A stretch of DNA of 64,000 nucleotides, from the NCBI RefSeq assembly GCF_003601925.1, contig NZ_QZWH01000004.1:62001-126000 (forward strand), in the 5' to 3' direction. The notes under the pieces were generated by a model. The model worked only from the letters and a program-made list of their open reading frames with translations. It was not told the DNA's origin and did not search any database. Of this stretch, positions 42,701 through 52,239 are shown piece after piece; the first letter of the stretch is position 1, and each line of letters opens with the position of its first letter. Made by a program: the position numbers and the translations under genes. The stretch is from Buttiauxella izardii (GTDB taxonomy: Bacteria; Pseudomonadota; Gammaproteobacteria; Enterobacterales; Enterobacteriaceae).

Positions 42701-43132
42701 GGCAGGGCGGTAAACTAAGTATTGGTCGTAAAGGTCGGCAATTCTTGAGGCTAACTGAGAGAGTTTTCGTCCATTTTCATCTTCTCCCAAATACTGGTTC
42801 AGCAGGGCGAATTCAGGTTGTTCCAGCATCGTCGGGATGAGCGTCATTAATTTCCAGCTCATACTTTGCTTGTTGAAAGCACTTTGCTCAGGAATGTTTG
42901 GCAGCACGCGTACAAACATGTCCCAGATAAAGCTCGCCGGAAGTGGGAAGCTAATGTTGGCCGCGATACCAAATTTTTGAGCCAGCGTCATTTGCAGCCA
43001 TTGCGCCATACCGGTACTTTGCACCAACACCACCTCGGGTTCGAATGGGTCCGGCAACGGTTGCCTTTCCACAATAAACTCCATAATGGCTTCCAGCACA
43101 TCCAGTCGATTGGAATGGTAAACACGCAACAT
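39758..43132 (-). CDS. recC: RecC, RecBCD Chi-recognition subunit
   Basis: 1124-residue subunit (E. coli 1122 aa) with an inactivated helicase-nuclease fold that recognises Chi and splits the strands. The sequence is collinear with E. coli RecC from MLRVYHSNRLDVLEAIMEF to LPLFRFNKA. The frame runs open to 43312 but ATG 43132 gives the conserved start; the extension would overlap ppdC. It sits 7 bp after ppdC. The Chi contacts lie in the central region, so any difference in Chi preference would need structural alignment. Confidence 0.96.
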   Translation of the reverse strand: MLRVYHSNRLDVLEAIMEFIVERQPLPDPFEPEVVLVQSTGMAQWLQMTLAQKFGIAANISFPLPASFIWDMFVRVLPNIPEQSAFNKQSMSWKLMTLIPTMLEQPEFALLNQYLGEDENGRKLSQLASRIADLYDQYLVYRPAWLSQWEKGELVDNVGEAQLWQAPLWAALVRHTQDLGQPEWHRANLYQRFINALESSEECPQGLPARVFICGISALPPVYLQALQALGKHIDVHLLFTNPCRYYWGDIKDPAYLARLISRRRRSHGREGVTLPLFKDSDTASLLFNQDGEQDIGNPLLASWGKLGRDYTFMLSEMQRFEEIDVFVDIEPDCLLRNLQYDLLELQNNAVTGLTLEEFENSHSKRILSLDDRSVAFHQCHSPQREVEVLHDQLLAMLEADPTLTPRDIIVMVADIESYSPFIQAVFGNAVGERRLPFAISDRRARQAHPALQAFISLLSLPDSRFAAQDVLALLEVPALAARFSINEEGQRYLRQWVTESGIRWGIDDDNVRELDLPATGQHTWRFGLTRMLLGYAMDSHAGEWQSVLPYDESNGLIAELVGQLADLLMQLNKWRHELTVARPLAEWTSVCRDMLASFFLPDTETEAALALIEQQWQEIIKYGLESHYQENVSLTLLRDELAQRLDQERISQRFLAGPINFCTLMPMRSIPFKVVCLLGMNDGIYPRTLAPLGFDLMSQKPQRGDRSRRDDDRYLFLEALNSAQARFYISYIGRSIQDNSQRYPSVLVDELLDYIAQSHCLPDDVGLTCDESSERVKKHLVQLHHRTPFEAGNFVPGASAQSYANEWLPAASEQGQPQSPFIQPLEDKTHDVITLDQLQRFWRHPVRAFFQMRLGIHFRLEDTDLPDAEPFTLDSLERFQMNQELLNTLVQEGDTPLLFSRYRAAGVLPYGAFGEILWETQLTEMAELAQKVRAERQNGTSQEVSLQIDGTSLEGWLSDVQADGLLRWRPSILNPAHGLQLWIEHVVWCAMGGEGESRLYGRDSTEWKFPSMEVEQAKSYLQQLIEGYRKGLVQPLLLLPISGGAWIKACYEPANDAILWDEQTQQKAKSKLLAAWEGNQRVDGEGADMWLQRLYRTLEPAYYDAIIHEAERYLLPLFRFNKA

Positions 43133-43139
43133 AGAAACG

Positions 43140-43481
43140 CTACTCCTGACTTTTCTCTTTCTGCGAGCAATGCAAACGCGATAGCTGCCCGGTACGCCCG
43201 ACAGGGCTGGTAATAGTAACGTTGATGCTGACACATCCTGCCGTCGATGTCTGCTGCTGACTGACTCTCCATTCACTTGTTGGCGGCGGCGATTCAGGTT
43301 CCCCCATTTCAACAGCTAAACGCCAGAGTTGGCGAAATTGCCATTGCGACTGAAAACCTTGCTGTAGAACTCGCTGGTAACCCATTAAAGCTAACATCAC
43401 CACCGAAAATAGCGCCATCGCAAACAGGACTTCAATCAAGCTAAATCCACGCTGCCGTGATTTCACTGCGGTAACAAGCAT
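43140..43481 (-). CDS. ppdC: PpdC, prepilin peptidase-dependent minor pseudopilin
   Basis: 113-residue type IV pilin-like protein. After a short basic leader the GFSLIEVLFAMALFSVVML segment is the prepilin peptidase site (cleavage after G, Glu at +5) and the hydrophobic helix. ATG 43481 has a GGAGG ribosome site and overlaps ygdB by 19 nt. It is the last pseudopilin of the ppdA-ppdB-ygdB-ppdC run, upstream of recC. Similar minor pilins prime pilus or type II-like assembly; no pilus machinery is nearby. Confidence 0.9.
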   Translation of the reverse strand: MLVTAVKSRQRGFSLIEVLFAMALFSVVMLALMGYQRVLQQGFQSQWQFRQLWRLAVEMGEPESPPPTSEWRVSQQQTSTAGCVSINVTITSPVGRTGQLSRLHCSQKEKSQE

Positions 43482-43897
43482 CGGAAAACCTCCGTAAAAG
43501 GGCAAGTATCCAGCCAGCCATGGGGCGTTGATATCCATCGAGAATGATCAAGCGTTCCCCACTGCCATAAGGTGAGTGGTGTTTGCTGCCCCTGAGTCTT
43601 TCCGTGAGCTGCCATCACCACCTCATTGTTTTCCACCGTCAATATGCAAGCATTCCAGCCTTGTTCTGGCTGCTTCTGGCACTGCCAGGTTTGAGCTGAG
43701 GTCCAGGATAGCTGGCTCCCCCAGGCCTGCGCTGAAACAGCGGCAGCATATTGCTTCAGAAACCCAATTTCGCTGGCTACAAGGAAGCGTTGATGGTTCA
43801 ACTGCTGCTGTAATCCGCTCAGCATTAAGATGCCCAAAGCAAACAGTAGCAGCACGAAACCCAGGGTGGCATTACCCCGCTCCATTTGCCCGTTCAC
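43463..43897 (-). CDS. ygdB: YgdB, PilX-like minor pseudopilin
   Basis: 144-residue (E. coli 135 aa) DUF2509 protein with an N-terminal hydrophobic segment (LGFVLLLFALGILMLSGL) and no clear prepilin motif; it is likely a PilX-type membrane-anchored partner of the pseudopilins. GTG 43897 overlaps the ppdB stop in GTGA, which suggests coupling. An alternative ATG at 43885 (MERGNATLGF) aligns slightly better with E. coli. Confidence 0.85.
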   Translation of the reverse strand: MNGQMERGNATLGFVLLLFALGILMLSGLQQQLNHQRFLVASEIGFLKQYAAAVSAQAWGSQLSWTSAQTWQCQKQPEQGWNACILTVENNEVVMAAHGKTQGQQTPLTLWQWGTLDHSRWISTPHGWLDTCPFTEVFRCLLPQ

Positions 43898-44454
43898 AGG
43901 TTATAACCGACCACGATGTGGCGCAAAGACACCGGGTTTTGCTCTTTTTTGAAAGCAGCAGCCAGTTCGATCACTAACAAGGGTGGCAGCGACTGGCGAG
44001 CCATACGAGTGACGGTGAATTTTTGTATGTTCATCGTGGCAGGATCTGAGATTTTCTCCCAGCCATTGCCTTCGCAACTGGTGGCTCCACGCAAAGCTTC
44101 CAGGTTGTTACTATTGAGTCGAAATCCTGCTAGTTCAGTTTCGGTATGGCCTGATGGCTCCCACCGCCCGTTGCTGTTACTGTCCCATTGCAGCAGGACA
44201 CATTCCCCCTCCTTGCGCAAAACCAGCCCTTCCCCCTGGCAAGTACCATGGCAATAGCCTGCACGTTGAAGTTGTTTCCCTAAACTAAATGCCAGTTGCC
44301 AGAGTGATTCTTGCAGTGTTTCTTTCTGATACTGTTGCAATACCGCCCGTTGCAGCACGGGGAATAACCGGCCGGCCCCCAGTAAAACAATACTGCTCAA
44401 AGCCATCGCGATAAGCGTTTCAAGTAGTGTGAAGCCCTGTTGGTTTAATTGCAT
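43894..44454 (-). CDS. ppdB: PpdB, prepilin peptidase-dependent pseudopilin
   Basis: 186-residue pilin-like protein; QGFTLLETLIAMALSSIVLL is the prepilin site and transmembrane helix right at the N-terminus. The C-terminal globular domain has several cysteines (YCHGTCQGEG, GATSCEGNG) that could form disulfides. It overlaps ppdA by 10 nt and ygdB by 4 nt, so all are one translational unit. Confidence 0.92.
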   Translation of the reverse strand: MQLNQQGFTLLETLIAMALSSIVLLGAGRLFPVLQRAVLQQYQKETLQESLWQLAFSLGKQLQRAGYCHGTCQGEGLVLRKEGECVLLQWDSNSNGRWEPSGHTETELAGFRLNSNNLEALRGATSCEGNGWEKISDPATMNIQKFTVTRMARQSLPPLLVIELAAAFKKEQNPVSLRHIVVGYNL

Positions 44455-44918
44455 TTATTGCTCCCTTTCACTTCACAAACACGAATTCTTCCTTGCGTTG
44501 AAAGAATAACGCGCCACTTTCCCGCAGAACTTTGTAGCGTAATATGGCCCGGCCAGGCAGTGTTTTTCAGCCCGTAAAAACCCATCCCTGATGTAGTCTC
44601 GGTAATATCGACATCGGCAAAAGGTTGAAGCAATCGCCAGCGTCCACTGGCGTTACAGTCATTCTCGGGACTCAATTTGCTCCCTAGACACCATGTTCCT
44701 CCTGAGCGTTTCAACGTGAGTAAATGGTCACGATTATTCCAGTTTGCATCACTGCGTAATTCCTCAAACAAATGACGAATCTGTTGCGTGGTTATCTGCA
44801 AGCGCTGCTGTTGCTGCCATTGTTGCCAGCCATATACGCCACCAGCACTGAGCATTGCGACAATGACTATCACCACCATCATTTCTATCAGGCTAAAGCC
44901 GAGCTGTTTCGTTTTCAT
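44445..44918 (-). CDS. ppdA: PpdA, prepilin peptidase-dependent pseudopilin (GspH-like)
   Basis: 157-residue pilin-like protein (E. coli 156 aa) with prepilin site LGFSLIEMMVVIVIVAML. YGLKNTAWPGHITLQ near the C-terminus is a conserved PpdA block. ATG 44918 is chosen because it places the leader peptide as MKTKQL; the frame to 45038 runs into the thyA terminator zone. It is the first gene of the pseudopilin operon; the ribosome site is weak. Confidence 0.92.
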   Translation of the reverse strand: MKTKQLGFSLIEMMVVIVIVAMLSAGGVYGWQQWQQQQRLQITTQQIRHLFEELRSDANWNNRDHLLTLKRSGGTWCLGSKLSPENDCNASGRWRLLQPFADVDITETTSGMGFYGLKNTAWPGHITLQSSAGKWRVILSTQGRIRVCEVKGSNKCN

Positions 44919-45052
44919 GGCGTGAGTGTGCCAGCCGCGAAACTCTTCGCCAGCGGCAAAAAACTGTTTCTCGAGGCTTCTCGGAGGAAAGTTTTGTTGT
45001 TGCGGTGAGTTGCATAAATGCTGGAAACAGCTTCGCAAAGCCAGATTTCAGG

Positions 45053-45083
45053 CAAAAAAAACCGGCGCACAGATGGCACCGGT
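45053..45083 (-). terminator. Terminator of thyA
   Basis: On the minus strand an ACCGG...CCGGT hairpin (45061-45083, one internal mismatch) is followed by eight T, just after the thyA stop. Confidence 0.8.
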
Positions 45084-45102
45084 TATGGCAGGCTGTAAAC
45101 CG

Positions 45103-45897
45103 TTAGATAGCGACAGGCGCTTTGATTGCCGGATGAGGGTCGTAACCTTCAATCTCGAAATCTTCAAAACGGTAATCAAACAGTGATTCTGGTTTGCGCT
45201 TAATCACCAGCTTCGGCAGCGCACGTGGCTCACGCGTTAATTGCAGACGTGTTTGCTCAAGGTGGTTGCTGTACAAGTGAGTATCGCCACCGGTCCAGAC
45301 AAAATCACCCACTTCCAGGTCACACTGCTGCGCCATCATATGCACCAGCAAAGCGTAGCTGGCGATATTAAACGGCAGGCCGAGGAAGATATCACATGAA
45401 CGTTGATAAAGCTGGCAAGACAGCTTGCCGTCCGCCACATAGAACTGGAAAAACGCATGGCAAGGAGCCAGTGCCATTTTATCCAGTTCGCCGACATTCC
45501 ATGCTGAAACGATGATACGGCGCGAATCCGGATCGTTTTTCAGCTGGTTAATGACGGTGGTGAGCTGGTCAATGTGACGACCATCAGGAGTTGCCCAAGA
45601 GCGCCACTGTTTGCCATATACCGGGCCAAGATCGCCGTTTTCATCTGCCCATTCGTCCCAGATAGAGACGTTGTTTTCATGCAGATAAGCAACGTTGGTA
45701 TCACCTTTCAGAAACCACAGCAGTTCATGAATGATGGAGCGTAAATGACAGCGTTTAGTGGTAACCAGCGGGAAACCATCTTGCAGATTAAAGCGCATCT
45801 GATGACCGAAAATCGACAGCGTACCGGTGCCGGTGCGGTCATCTTTTGGTGTGCCGTTTTCCAGCACATGTTTCATCAAATCAAGATATTGTTGCAT
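45103..45897 (-). CDS. thyA: ThyA, thymidylate synthase
   Basis: 264-residue enzyme (same as E. coli) that methylates dUMP to dTMP with methylenetetrahydrofolate. The catalytic Cys is C146 in [26 protein letters not shown] and the folate-site FNIASYALL segments are intact. It starts 6 bp after lgt, forming the lgt-thyA pair known from E. coli. Confidence 0.97.
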   Translation of the reverse strand: MQQYLDLMKHVLENGTPKDDRTGTGTLSIFGHQMRFNLQDGFPLVTTKRCHLRSIIHELLWFLKGDTNVAYLHENNVSIWDEWADENGDLGPVYGKQWRSWATPDGRHIDQLTTVINQLKNDPDSRRIIVSAWNVGELDKMALAPCHAFFQFYVADGKLSCQLYQRSCDIFLGLPFNIASYALLVHMMAQQCDLEVGDFVWTGGDTHLYSNHLEQTRLQLTREPRALPKLVIKRKPESLFDYRFEDFEIEGYDPHPAIKAPVAI

Positions 45898-45903
45898 GTT
45901 TCC

Positions 45904-46779
45904 TCACGAAAGCTGTTGCTGTGGACGGCGACGATATGCCCAAACCATCATAATCACACCCGCGACAATCATCGGAATCGAGAGGATTTGCCCCATGCTG
46001 ATGTACTGCACCCACTCACCGGTGAACTGCGCATCTGGCTGGCGGAAGAATTCAACGATAATACGGAACGCACCATAGCCAATCAGGAACAGGCCGGATA
46101 CAGCACCCATCGGGCGCGGTTTGCGGATATACAGGTTGAGGATGATAAACAGCACAATGCCTTCCAGAACCATTTCATAAAGCTGGGAAGGATGGCGTGG
46201 CAAAACACCGTAGGTATTAAACAGCGATTGCCATTCTGGGTGAGTCGCCAGCAGGCCGATATCTTCGCCACGAGAACCCGGGAACAGCATTGCCCACTTA
46301 AAGTTAGGGTCAACACGGCCCCACAACTCGCCATTGATAAAGTTACCAAGGCGACCCGCGCCCAGGCCAAATGGAATCAGTGGTGCAATAAAATCAGCAA
46401 CCTGGAAGAACGAGCGATGGGTACGGCGCGCAAACCAAATCATTACGCAGATAACACCGACCAGGCCGCCATGGAAGGACATGCCGCCATCCCAGACTTT
46501 GAACAGGTACAATGGGTCAGCAAGGAAAGAAGGCAGGTTGTAGAAGAAGACATACCCAAGACGCCCACCGAGGAATACCCCCAGGAAGCCCGCATACAAC
46601 AGGTTTTCAACTTCGTTTTTCGTCCAGCCACTGCCTGGCTTATTAGCACGACGACCCGCAAGCCACATGGCGAACACGAAACCGACCAGGTACATCACAC
46701 CATACCAGTGCAAAGAGACTGGCCCGATGGAGAAAATCACCGGGTCAAATTCAGGGAAATGCAGATAGCCACTATTCAT
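45904..46779 (-). CDS. lgt: Lgt, phosphatidylglycerol-prolipoprotein diacylglyceryl transferase
   Basis: 291-residue inner-membrane enzyme (same as E. coli) that adds diacylglycerol to the lipobox Cys of prolipoproteins. About seven membrane segments are present, and the Lgt signature [14 protein letters not shown] is intact. The functional His is in SFHGGLVGV. It is upstream of thyA on the same strand. Confidence 0.96.
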   Translation of the reverse strand: MNSGYLHFPEFDPVIFSIGPVSLHWYGVMYLVGFVFAMWLAGRRANKPGSGWTKNEVENLLYAGFLGVFLGGRLGYVFFYNLPSFLADPLYLFKVWDGGMSFHGGLVGVICVMIWFARRTHRSFFQVADFIAPLIPFGLGAGRLGNFINGELWGRVDPNFKWAMLFPGSRGEDIGLLATHPEWQSLFNTYGVLPRHPSQLYEMVLEGIVLFIILNLYIRKPRPMGAVSGLFLIGYGAFRIIVEFFRQPDAQFTGEWVQYISMGQILSIPMIVAGVIMMVWAYRRRPQQQLS

Positions 46780-46943
46780 CTGTCACCACAAACCATTGTT
46801 ACCCCATCGAAAATCGACGATGGGTTGCAAGTACGCATCTGTGCAGATGCGCTCCGAAGGGAGCGAATCATAGCACAAAGGGGGGAAGGGTTAAGCCGAC
46901 GAACTTGTAAAAGATATGTAATGCCCATCATCGTTCGAGCGAG

Positions 46944-49190
46944 TTAGCGCCCGCCGCGAATCAAGCCGCCCATCCCGCGTCGCTCCATGAAAGAGGCCAC
47001 CTGATGGCGTACTTCCGTTGCGAGTTGAGCCTCAATACTACGCTGTGCGAGGAGTTGAGCCTCCTCAAGGTTTATGTGGCGCAGCAAGTATTTCACGCGA
47101 GCCACCGAGCGACCGTTCATCGACAAATGGCGATAGCCCATGCCAACCAGCAGAGCAACGCACATTGGGTCGCCCGCCATTTCGCCACACAGGCAAAGGT
47201 CGATGCCATGGCGTTCAGCTTCTTTGGCGATATGGTTCAGCGCACGCAGCATAGCCGGGTGCAGGCTGTCATACAGGCTCGCCACGCGGGTGTTGTTACG
47301 GTCAACCGCCAGTAAGTATTGCGTCAGGTCGTTGGTGCCTACGGAAATAAAATCGACCCGGCTGGCAAGATGCCCAAGCATAAAGACCATCGACGGAACT
47401 TCAACCATCACGCCAATACGCGGTTTAGGTAGCTCATAACCAAGCACTTCTTCCACTTCACGCCCGGCGCGATCAATCAAACGGCGCGCTTCGTCAATCT
47501 CGTCGATGCTGGTGATCATCGGCAGAAGAATGCTCAGGTTGCCAGTCGCCGCATTGGCTCGCAGCATGGCGCGCACTTGTACCAGGAAAATTTCCGGTTG
47601 GTCCAGAGTGATGCGAATGCCTCGCCAGCCCAGGCACGGGTTTTCTTCACTGATTGGCATATAGGGCAGTTGTTTATCCGCACCGACATCAAGCGTTCGC
47701 AGCGTGACCGGTTTTTCGTTAAACATCTGCAACATGCCCTGGTATTGAGCGACCTGTTCTTCTTCTGACGGGAAGCCGCTTTGCAGCATGAATGGGATTT
47801 CGGTGCGGTATAAACCGATTCCGTCGATACGACCACCAAGTTGCTGCTCATGCTCCGGGCTCAGACCCGCATTCAGCATAACTTGCACACGCTCACCGCT
47901 TTTCAGTGCTGCCGGGCTATCAACGCCGTCTTCAACCAGAAGTGTGAGTTCATTCTCTTCGGTGATAAGTCGCTGGTATTCCTGCAACAACACTGTTTCC
48001 GGGTCAACCAGCAGTTCACCACGGTAGCCATCAACAACTAACGTACGGCGATGTAGCACGGAAGGCTGAATATCCGCGCCCATAACGGTCGGAATGCCGA
48101 GCGCACGCACCATAATCGCGGCATGAGAGTTGGCGGCACCATCACGCACCACAACACCAACCAGACGGTTTTGCGGCAGTTCAGCAAGCGTGGTGGCGGA
48201 TAACTCATCGGCCACCAGCACAAAGCGTTCAGGCCAGGTATTTGGGCTCTGAATGTTGTCATCGAGATGGAACAACAGACGTTGACCGAGCGTACGCAGA
48301 TCGCCCGCTCGTTCTTTCAGGTAGCTGTCACTTAAACTTGCGAACTGCTCCGCAAATTTTTCGATGACTTTTTTGACTGCCCACTCAGCAACCGAGCCTT
48401 TATCGACTTCTTCAAATAATTCACGACGTAGGCGGGCATCGGTTAATAAGTGCGAATAAAGATCAAAAATAGCCGCAGTTTCTTTCTGCGCTCCCGCCGC
48501 AAAGCGTTTGCTGTAGCGACGAAACTCGTTGGATGCCTCTTCAAGAGCGGCGGTCAGACGCTCGCGCTCAAGTGTGGTATCAAGCGTTGACGCTTCCGAT
48601 ACCTGCTCCATTAATGGCAGCGTTGAGTCCATCCAGCCTTCGGCAATCGCAACGCCTGGCGATGCAGGCAATGCCCGAATTCGCGTCTGGCGATACTGAC
48701 CAAATAAGGCGGCTAGCTGTGACTGAGAAAGAATGGCGGCCATTTGCGTGGCGAGCGTGACGAGGAAGGACTCCTCGCTTTCATCGTATTGGCGGTGTTC
48801 ACGTTGCTGAACAACCAGCACGCCCAGCAACTGGCGTCGCTGGATAATAGGAACACCAAGGAAAGCGCGGAAACGCTCCTCTTTTACTGCGGGAACATAT
48901 TTAAAACTGGGGTGTTTTTGCGCATCGGCAAGGTTTATCGGTTCGGCAAGACGCCCAACAAGCCCGACAATGCCTTCATCAAATGCGAGGGTAATGGTGC
49001 GGCCGCGCGGCTTTTTAAGGCCGCGCGTCGCCATCAGATAAAAGCAACGCCGGTCATGATCTGCGAGATATACCGAGCATACCTCGGTGTCCATCGCAAG
49101 GCAGATATCTGTAACCAGAATATCCAGCGCCTCATTGAGGCGCGGGGCGCTGGCAACCTTCTCGACTATTTCTCGCAAACGGGTGAGCAT
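46944..49190 (-). CDS. ptsP: PtsP, nitrogen-PTS enzyme I
   Basis: 748-residue PEP-protein phosphotransferase (same as E. coli) that feeds phosphate to NPr and EIIANtr. An N-terminal GAF domain (about 1-165) senses glutamine/alpha-ketoglutarate. The phospho-His is H356 in DGAANSHAAIMV, and the PEP-binding C-terminal barrel contains GLYRTEIPFM, SVGTNDLTQYLL and CLCGEMAGDP. It follows rppH by 12 bp, an operon also in E. coli. Confidence 0.96.
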   Translation of the reverse strand: MLTRLREIVEKVASAPRLNEALDILVTDICLAMDTEVCSVYLADHDRRCFYLMATRGLKKPRGRTITLAFDEGIVGLVGRLAEPINLADAQKHPSFKYVPAVKEERFRAFLGVPIIQRRQLLGVLVVQQREHRQYDESEESFLVTLATQMAAILSQSQLAALFGQYRQTRIRALPASPGVAIAEGWMDSTLPLMEQVSEASTLDTTLERERLTAALEEASNEFRRYSKRFAAGAQKETAAIFDLYSHLLTDARLRRELFEEVDKGSVAEWAVKKVIEKFAEQFASLSDSYLKERAGDLRTLGQRLLFHLDDNIQSPNTWPERFVLVADELSATTLAELPQNRLVGVVVRDGAANSHAAIMVRALGIPTVMGADIQPSVLHRRTLVVDGYRGELLVDPETVLLQEYQRLITEENELTLLVEDGVDSPAALKSGERVQVMLNAGLSPEHEQQLGGRIDGIGLYRTEIPFMLQSGFPSEEEQVAQYQGMLQMFNEKPVTLRTLDVGADKQLPYMPISEENPCLGWRGIRITLDQPEIFLVQVRAMLRANAATGNLSILLPMITSIDEIDEARRLIDRAGREVEEVLGYELPKPRIGVMVEVPSMVFMLGHLASRVDFISVGTNDLTQYLLAVDRNNTRVASLYDSLHPAMLRALNHIAKEAERHGIDLCLCGEMAGDPMCVALLVGMGYRHLSMNGRSVARVKYLLRHINLEEAQLLAQRSIEAQLATEVRHQVASFMERRGMGGLIRGGR

Positions 49191-49202
49191 TTTTCGCGTG
49201 AA

Positions 49203-49733
49203 TTAACCTCTTTTACGTCGCCATGCAGGCGCGTTATTACGTGGTGGCGTAACTTCCTGCAGCGGCATAACGACGCTTGCAAACTCTTTCATCACCCGAC
49301 GATACACATCGCGTTTAAACGAAACGACCTGACGAACCGGATACCAGTAGCTCACCCAGCGCCAGCCATCAAACTCTGGGGTACTGCTGGTTTGCATATT
49401 GATATCGTTATCGCTGGTTATCAACTGCAGGAGAAACCATTTTTGTTTCTGGCCGATACAAACCGGCTTTGTGTCCCAACGCACCAAACGTTTAGGTAAC
49501 TTGTAACGTAACCAGTTTCGGGTCGAGGCGAGTATTCGGACATCTTTTCGCTGTAACCCCACTTCCTCGAAAAGTTCCCGGTACATTGCCTGCTCCGGGG
49601 ATTCGCCAGGATTGATGCCACCTTGCGGAAACTGCCAGGAATGTTGACCAAAACGCCTGGCCCACATGACCTGACCCTGCCGATTACAGATTACGATACC
49701 AACATTCGGGCGGTAGCCATCATCATCGATCAC
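49203..49733 (-). CDS. rppH: RppH, RNA 5'-pyrophosphohydrolase
   Basis: 176-residue Nudix hydrolase (same as E. coli) that removes pyrophosphate from mRNA 5' ends to trigger RNase E decay. The Nudix box [20 protein letters not shown] is at 38-57, with metal ligands E53, E56 and E57. A basic C-terminus ends in APAWRRKRG. First gene of rppH-ptsP. Confidence 0.97.
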   Translation of the reverse strand: MIDDDGYRPNVGIVICNRQGQVMWARRFGQHSWQFPQGGINPGESPEQAMYRELFEEVGLQRKDVRILASTRNWLRYKLPKRLVRWDTKPVCIGQKQKWFLLQLITSDNDINMQTSSTPEFDGWRWVSYWYPVRQVVSFKRDVYRRVMKEFASVVMPLQEVTPPRNNAPAWRRKRG

Positions 49734-49894
49734 CGGACTACCTCAAAACAAACTTAGATTAGGGCGATTGTTTCATACAAGCGCCAGGCGGTAAACCACT
49801 GTGTAGCAGTCACTAAAAGGAATAACATTTGAATAACTCACAAAATATGACCGAGTTATAAACAATAGTGGATTGAGGGCCGGCAGTTTATTCA

Positions 49895-50390
49895 CTTTTT
49901 CTGTGGATATAACTGTGAAAAACTACCTAATACTCTCGGGACAACTTAGGATAACTCTAAAATAGCCTGACCAGACGAAAATAAAATAGTCATTAATTTC
50001 AATTAAATAAACAAACAATGATTAACTCACAGCCCAGGAGTGTGATGATCATCACATATGAAGATCTCCCATTGATGAAAGATCGAGCAATGACGTTTTT
50101 ATCCACAGATTGTGCCAACAAGTTAGTCACAATATGGTGAAAAAATGGGTTTACCCCCTCCGTCAAGGCTGTAAATCGAACCAGTAGTGGGCTTTTTTAC
50201 CAGTTATCCCATTTTTCTGTGGATAACCCGGTGTAAGATCCTGTTCATTCCCGGTGACCAGAATGGGAAAAGGTTTTTTCATAATCCAGATATGATAATT
50301 TTAAGCGATAAAAATGATTCAAAATCAGTGGATTGTCATTCTTACCCACGACACGCTAAACTATTTCCACACTGTGGGTAAACCACGCTT
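49895..50390. other. DARS2-like DnaA-reactivating region (DnaA-box cluster between rppH and mutH)
   Basis: The 686-bp rppH-mutH gap has no gene. In E. coli it holds DARS2, which promotes ADP-DnaA to ATP-DnaA exchange. Here it carries two perfect DnaA boxes in opposite orientation (TTATCCACA at 50099-50107, TGTGGATAA at 50218-50226). One-mismatch sites are at 49912-49920 (TGTGGATAT) and 50373-50381 (TGTGGGTAA), and a weak one is at 50204. A/T-rich stretches compatible with IHF and Fis binding separate them, but I could not fix those sites. The palindrome at 50041 lies inside. Confidence 0.82.
50041..50056. promoter_or_regulatory. Perfect CRP-type palindrome within the DARS2-like region
   Basis: TGTGATGATCATCACA is a fully symmetric 16-mer that fits the CRP consensus TGTGA-N6-TCACA without a mismatch. 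It is 364 bp upstream of mutH and 43 bp from the nearest perfect DnaA box. Regulation of mutH, rppH or the DARS2 function itself are all possible. Confidence 0.6.
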
Positions 50391-50419
50391 GTTTTTTAAC
50401 CGATCAACAGCCAGGCACA

Positions 50420-51106
50420 ATGCAAGCTCTTCGTCCATTACTTAACCCTCCAGAAAATGAACAGATTTTACTGGCTCAAGCCCAGAAGCTGGCAGGCTAT
50501 ACGCTGGGTGAATTAGCTGCTTTGGCCAGTTTATCGATCCCAAACGATCTTAAACGCGATAAAGGCTGGATCGGGGTTTTGCTCGAGCTTTGGCTGGGTG
50601 CCAGCGCCGGAAGCAAACCTGAGCAAGATTTCGCGGCATTGGGGATTGAGCTTAAAACCATCCCTGTGGATAGGTTGGGTCGCCCGCTGGAAACCACCTT
50701 TGTTTGCGTTGCTCCGCTGACAGGCAATACCGGCGTGACATGGGAAACCAGCCATGTCCGCCATAAATTGAAACGCGTGTTATGGATCCCGGTCGAAGGG
50801 GAGCGGCAAATCCCGCTTGCTGAACGTCATATCGGCACACCGCTGCTGTGGGCGCCGTCAGCAGAAGAAGAGCACCAGTTACAGCTGGATTGGGAAGAGC
50901 TGATGGATTTGATTGTGCTGGGTCAAGTCGAGCGTATCACCGCCCGCCACGGCGAAGTGTTGCAGTTGCGCCCCAAAGCCGCCAACAGCAAAGCTCTGAC
51001 TGACGCATTTGGTGCGGATGGTTCGCCAATTCTTACGCTGCCTCGCGGTTTTTATCTGAAAAAGAACTTCACCGCCGCTTTACTGGCTCGTCATTTCTCG
51101 TTGTAG
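50420..51106 (+). CDS. mutH: MutH, methyl-directed mismatch repair endonuclease
   Basis: 228-residue endonuclease (E. coli 229) that nicks the unmethylated strand at hemimethylated GATC after MutS/MutL activation. The catalytic triad D70, E77, K79 lies in [29 protein letters not shown] and [12 protein letters not shown] are the other conserved blocks. The start ATG has AGG upstream; E. coli begins MSQPRPLL against MQALRPLL here. Confidence 0.96.
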   Translation: MQALRPLLNPPENEQILLAQAQKLAGYTLGELAALASLSIPNDLKRDKGWIGVLLELWLGASAGSKPEQDFAALGIELKTIPVDRLGRPLETTFVCVAPLTGNTGVTWETSHVRHKLKRVLWIPVEGERQIPLAERHIGTPLLWAPSAEEEHQLQLDWEELMDLIVLGQVERITARHGEVLQLRPKAANSKALTDAFGADGSPILTLPRGFYLKKNFTAALLARHFSL

Positions 51107-51179
51107 CACCAATTAATTTGTGTCCTACGTTAAGCTCGCGTTTATAATTGGCGTTTTATAATTTCTGGCAGGGCTTTAA

Positions 51180-51893
51180 ATGTTGTTTGCATGGGTTACC
51201 GATCCTAACGCCTGGATGGCGCTGGGGACACTGACGATTCTGGAAATCGTTCTGGGAATCGACAATATCATCTTCCTCTCTCTTGTTGTGGCGAAGCTGC
51301 CTAAAGCGCAGCAGGCGAAAGCACGCCGCCTGGGTCTGGGCGCTGCGATGATTATGCGTCTGGTTTTGCTGGCTTCTATCGCCTGGATGACGCACTTAAT
51401 TCATCCGCTGTTTTCCGTGATGGGCCATGATTTCTCTGCCCGCGACCTCATTCTGGCGTTGGGCGGCTTGTTCTTAATCTGGAAGGCGAGCAAAGAGATC
51501 CACGAGTCTATTGAAGGCGAAGAAGAGAGCATAAAAACCAATGTTCACTCTTTCTTCGGCGCTATCGTGCAAATCATGCTGCTGGATATTATTTTCAGCC
51601 TGGACTCGGTGATTACCGCCGTTGGCCTGTCCGATCATCTGTTCATTATGATGGCCGCGGTGGTGATTGCGGTGATGGTGATGATGTTCGCGGCAAAATC
51701 GATTGGTGATTTTGTTGAGCGCCACCCTTCGGTGAAAATGCTGGCGCTGTCATTCCTGTTGCTGGTCGGCTTTACGCTGATTCTGGAAGGTTTCGATGTT
51801 CATGTGCCGAAAGGTTACATCTACTTTGCGATGTTCTTCTCAATCGCTGTAGAAACCCTGAATCTTATCCGCAACAAAAAGAACCCGCTGTAA
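51180..51893 (+). CDS. ygdQ: YgdQ, TerC-family membrane protein
   Basis: 237-residue inner-membrane protein of the TerC/UPF0053 family with about seven hydrophobic segments. The acidic motifs [11 protein letters not shown] and [15 protein letters not shown] in two half-repeats are thought to bind or transport metal ions. The physiological substrate is not established. It is monocistronic and followed by a terminator. Confidence 0.94.
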   Translation: MLFAWVTDPNAWMALGTLTILEIVLGIDNIIFLSLVVAKLPKAQQAKARRLGLGAAMIMRLVLLASIAWMTHLIHPLFSVMGHDFSARDLILALGGLFLIWKASKEIHESIEGEEESIKTNVHSFFGAIVQIMLLDIIFSLDSVITAVGLSDHLFIMMAAVVIAVMVMMFAAKSIGDFVERHPSVKMLALSFLLLVGFTLILEGFDVHVPKGYIYFAMFFSIAVETLNLIRNKKNPL

Positions 51894-51900
51894 CCCTCAC

Positions 51901-51935
51901 AGGGGAAGCTATCTGGCTTCCCCTCTGTTTCTTTT
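51901..51935 (+). terminator. Terminator of ygdQ
   Basis: AGGGGAAGC / GCTTCCCCT 9-bp stem, TATCTG loop, then a T-rich CTGTTTCTTTT. Confidence 0.85.
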
Positions 51936-52017
51936 AAGAATTTACTGCTTACGTTCTACGCTTTGTCGAGTTATTACTAAACTGTATGTGTCAATAAACC
52001 ACACGAGGCGAATAACG

Positions 52018-52236
52018 ATGAAAAAATGGGCAGTTCTAATTTCCGCTGTCGGTCTGGCATTTGCGGTTTCAGGTTGTAGCAGCGATTACGTCATGGCAAC
52101 CAAAGATGGCCGTATGATCCTCACTGACGGAAAACCGAAGGTTGATGACGATACTGGCTTAGTGAGCTATCGCGATCAGCAGGGCAACGAGATGCAGATT
52201 AACCGCGATGATGTGTCACAAATCATTGAACGCTAA
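52018..52236 (+). CDS. ygdR: YgdR, small DUF903 lipoprotein
   Basis: 72-residue lipoprotein (same as E. coli YgdR). The signal [20 protein letters not shown] ends at the lipobox Cys20. The mature DUF903 core ([19 protein letters not shown]) is paralogous to YgdI in this window. ATG 52018 follows a GAGG site; the longer frame from 51988 is not supported. Function is unknown. Confidence 0.94.
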   Translation: MKKWAVLISAVGLAFAVSGCSSDYVMATKDGRMILTDGKPKVDDDTGLVSYRDQQGNEMQINRDDVSQIIER

Positions 52237-52239
52237 ATC

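Noticed and set aside
45745-46947. 400-codon plus-strand open frame
   Set aside because: Antisense to thyA and lgt, both certain; composition and lack of domains mark it as a shadow.
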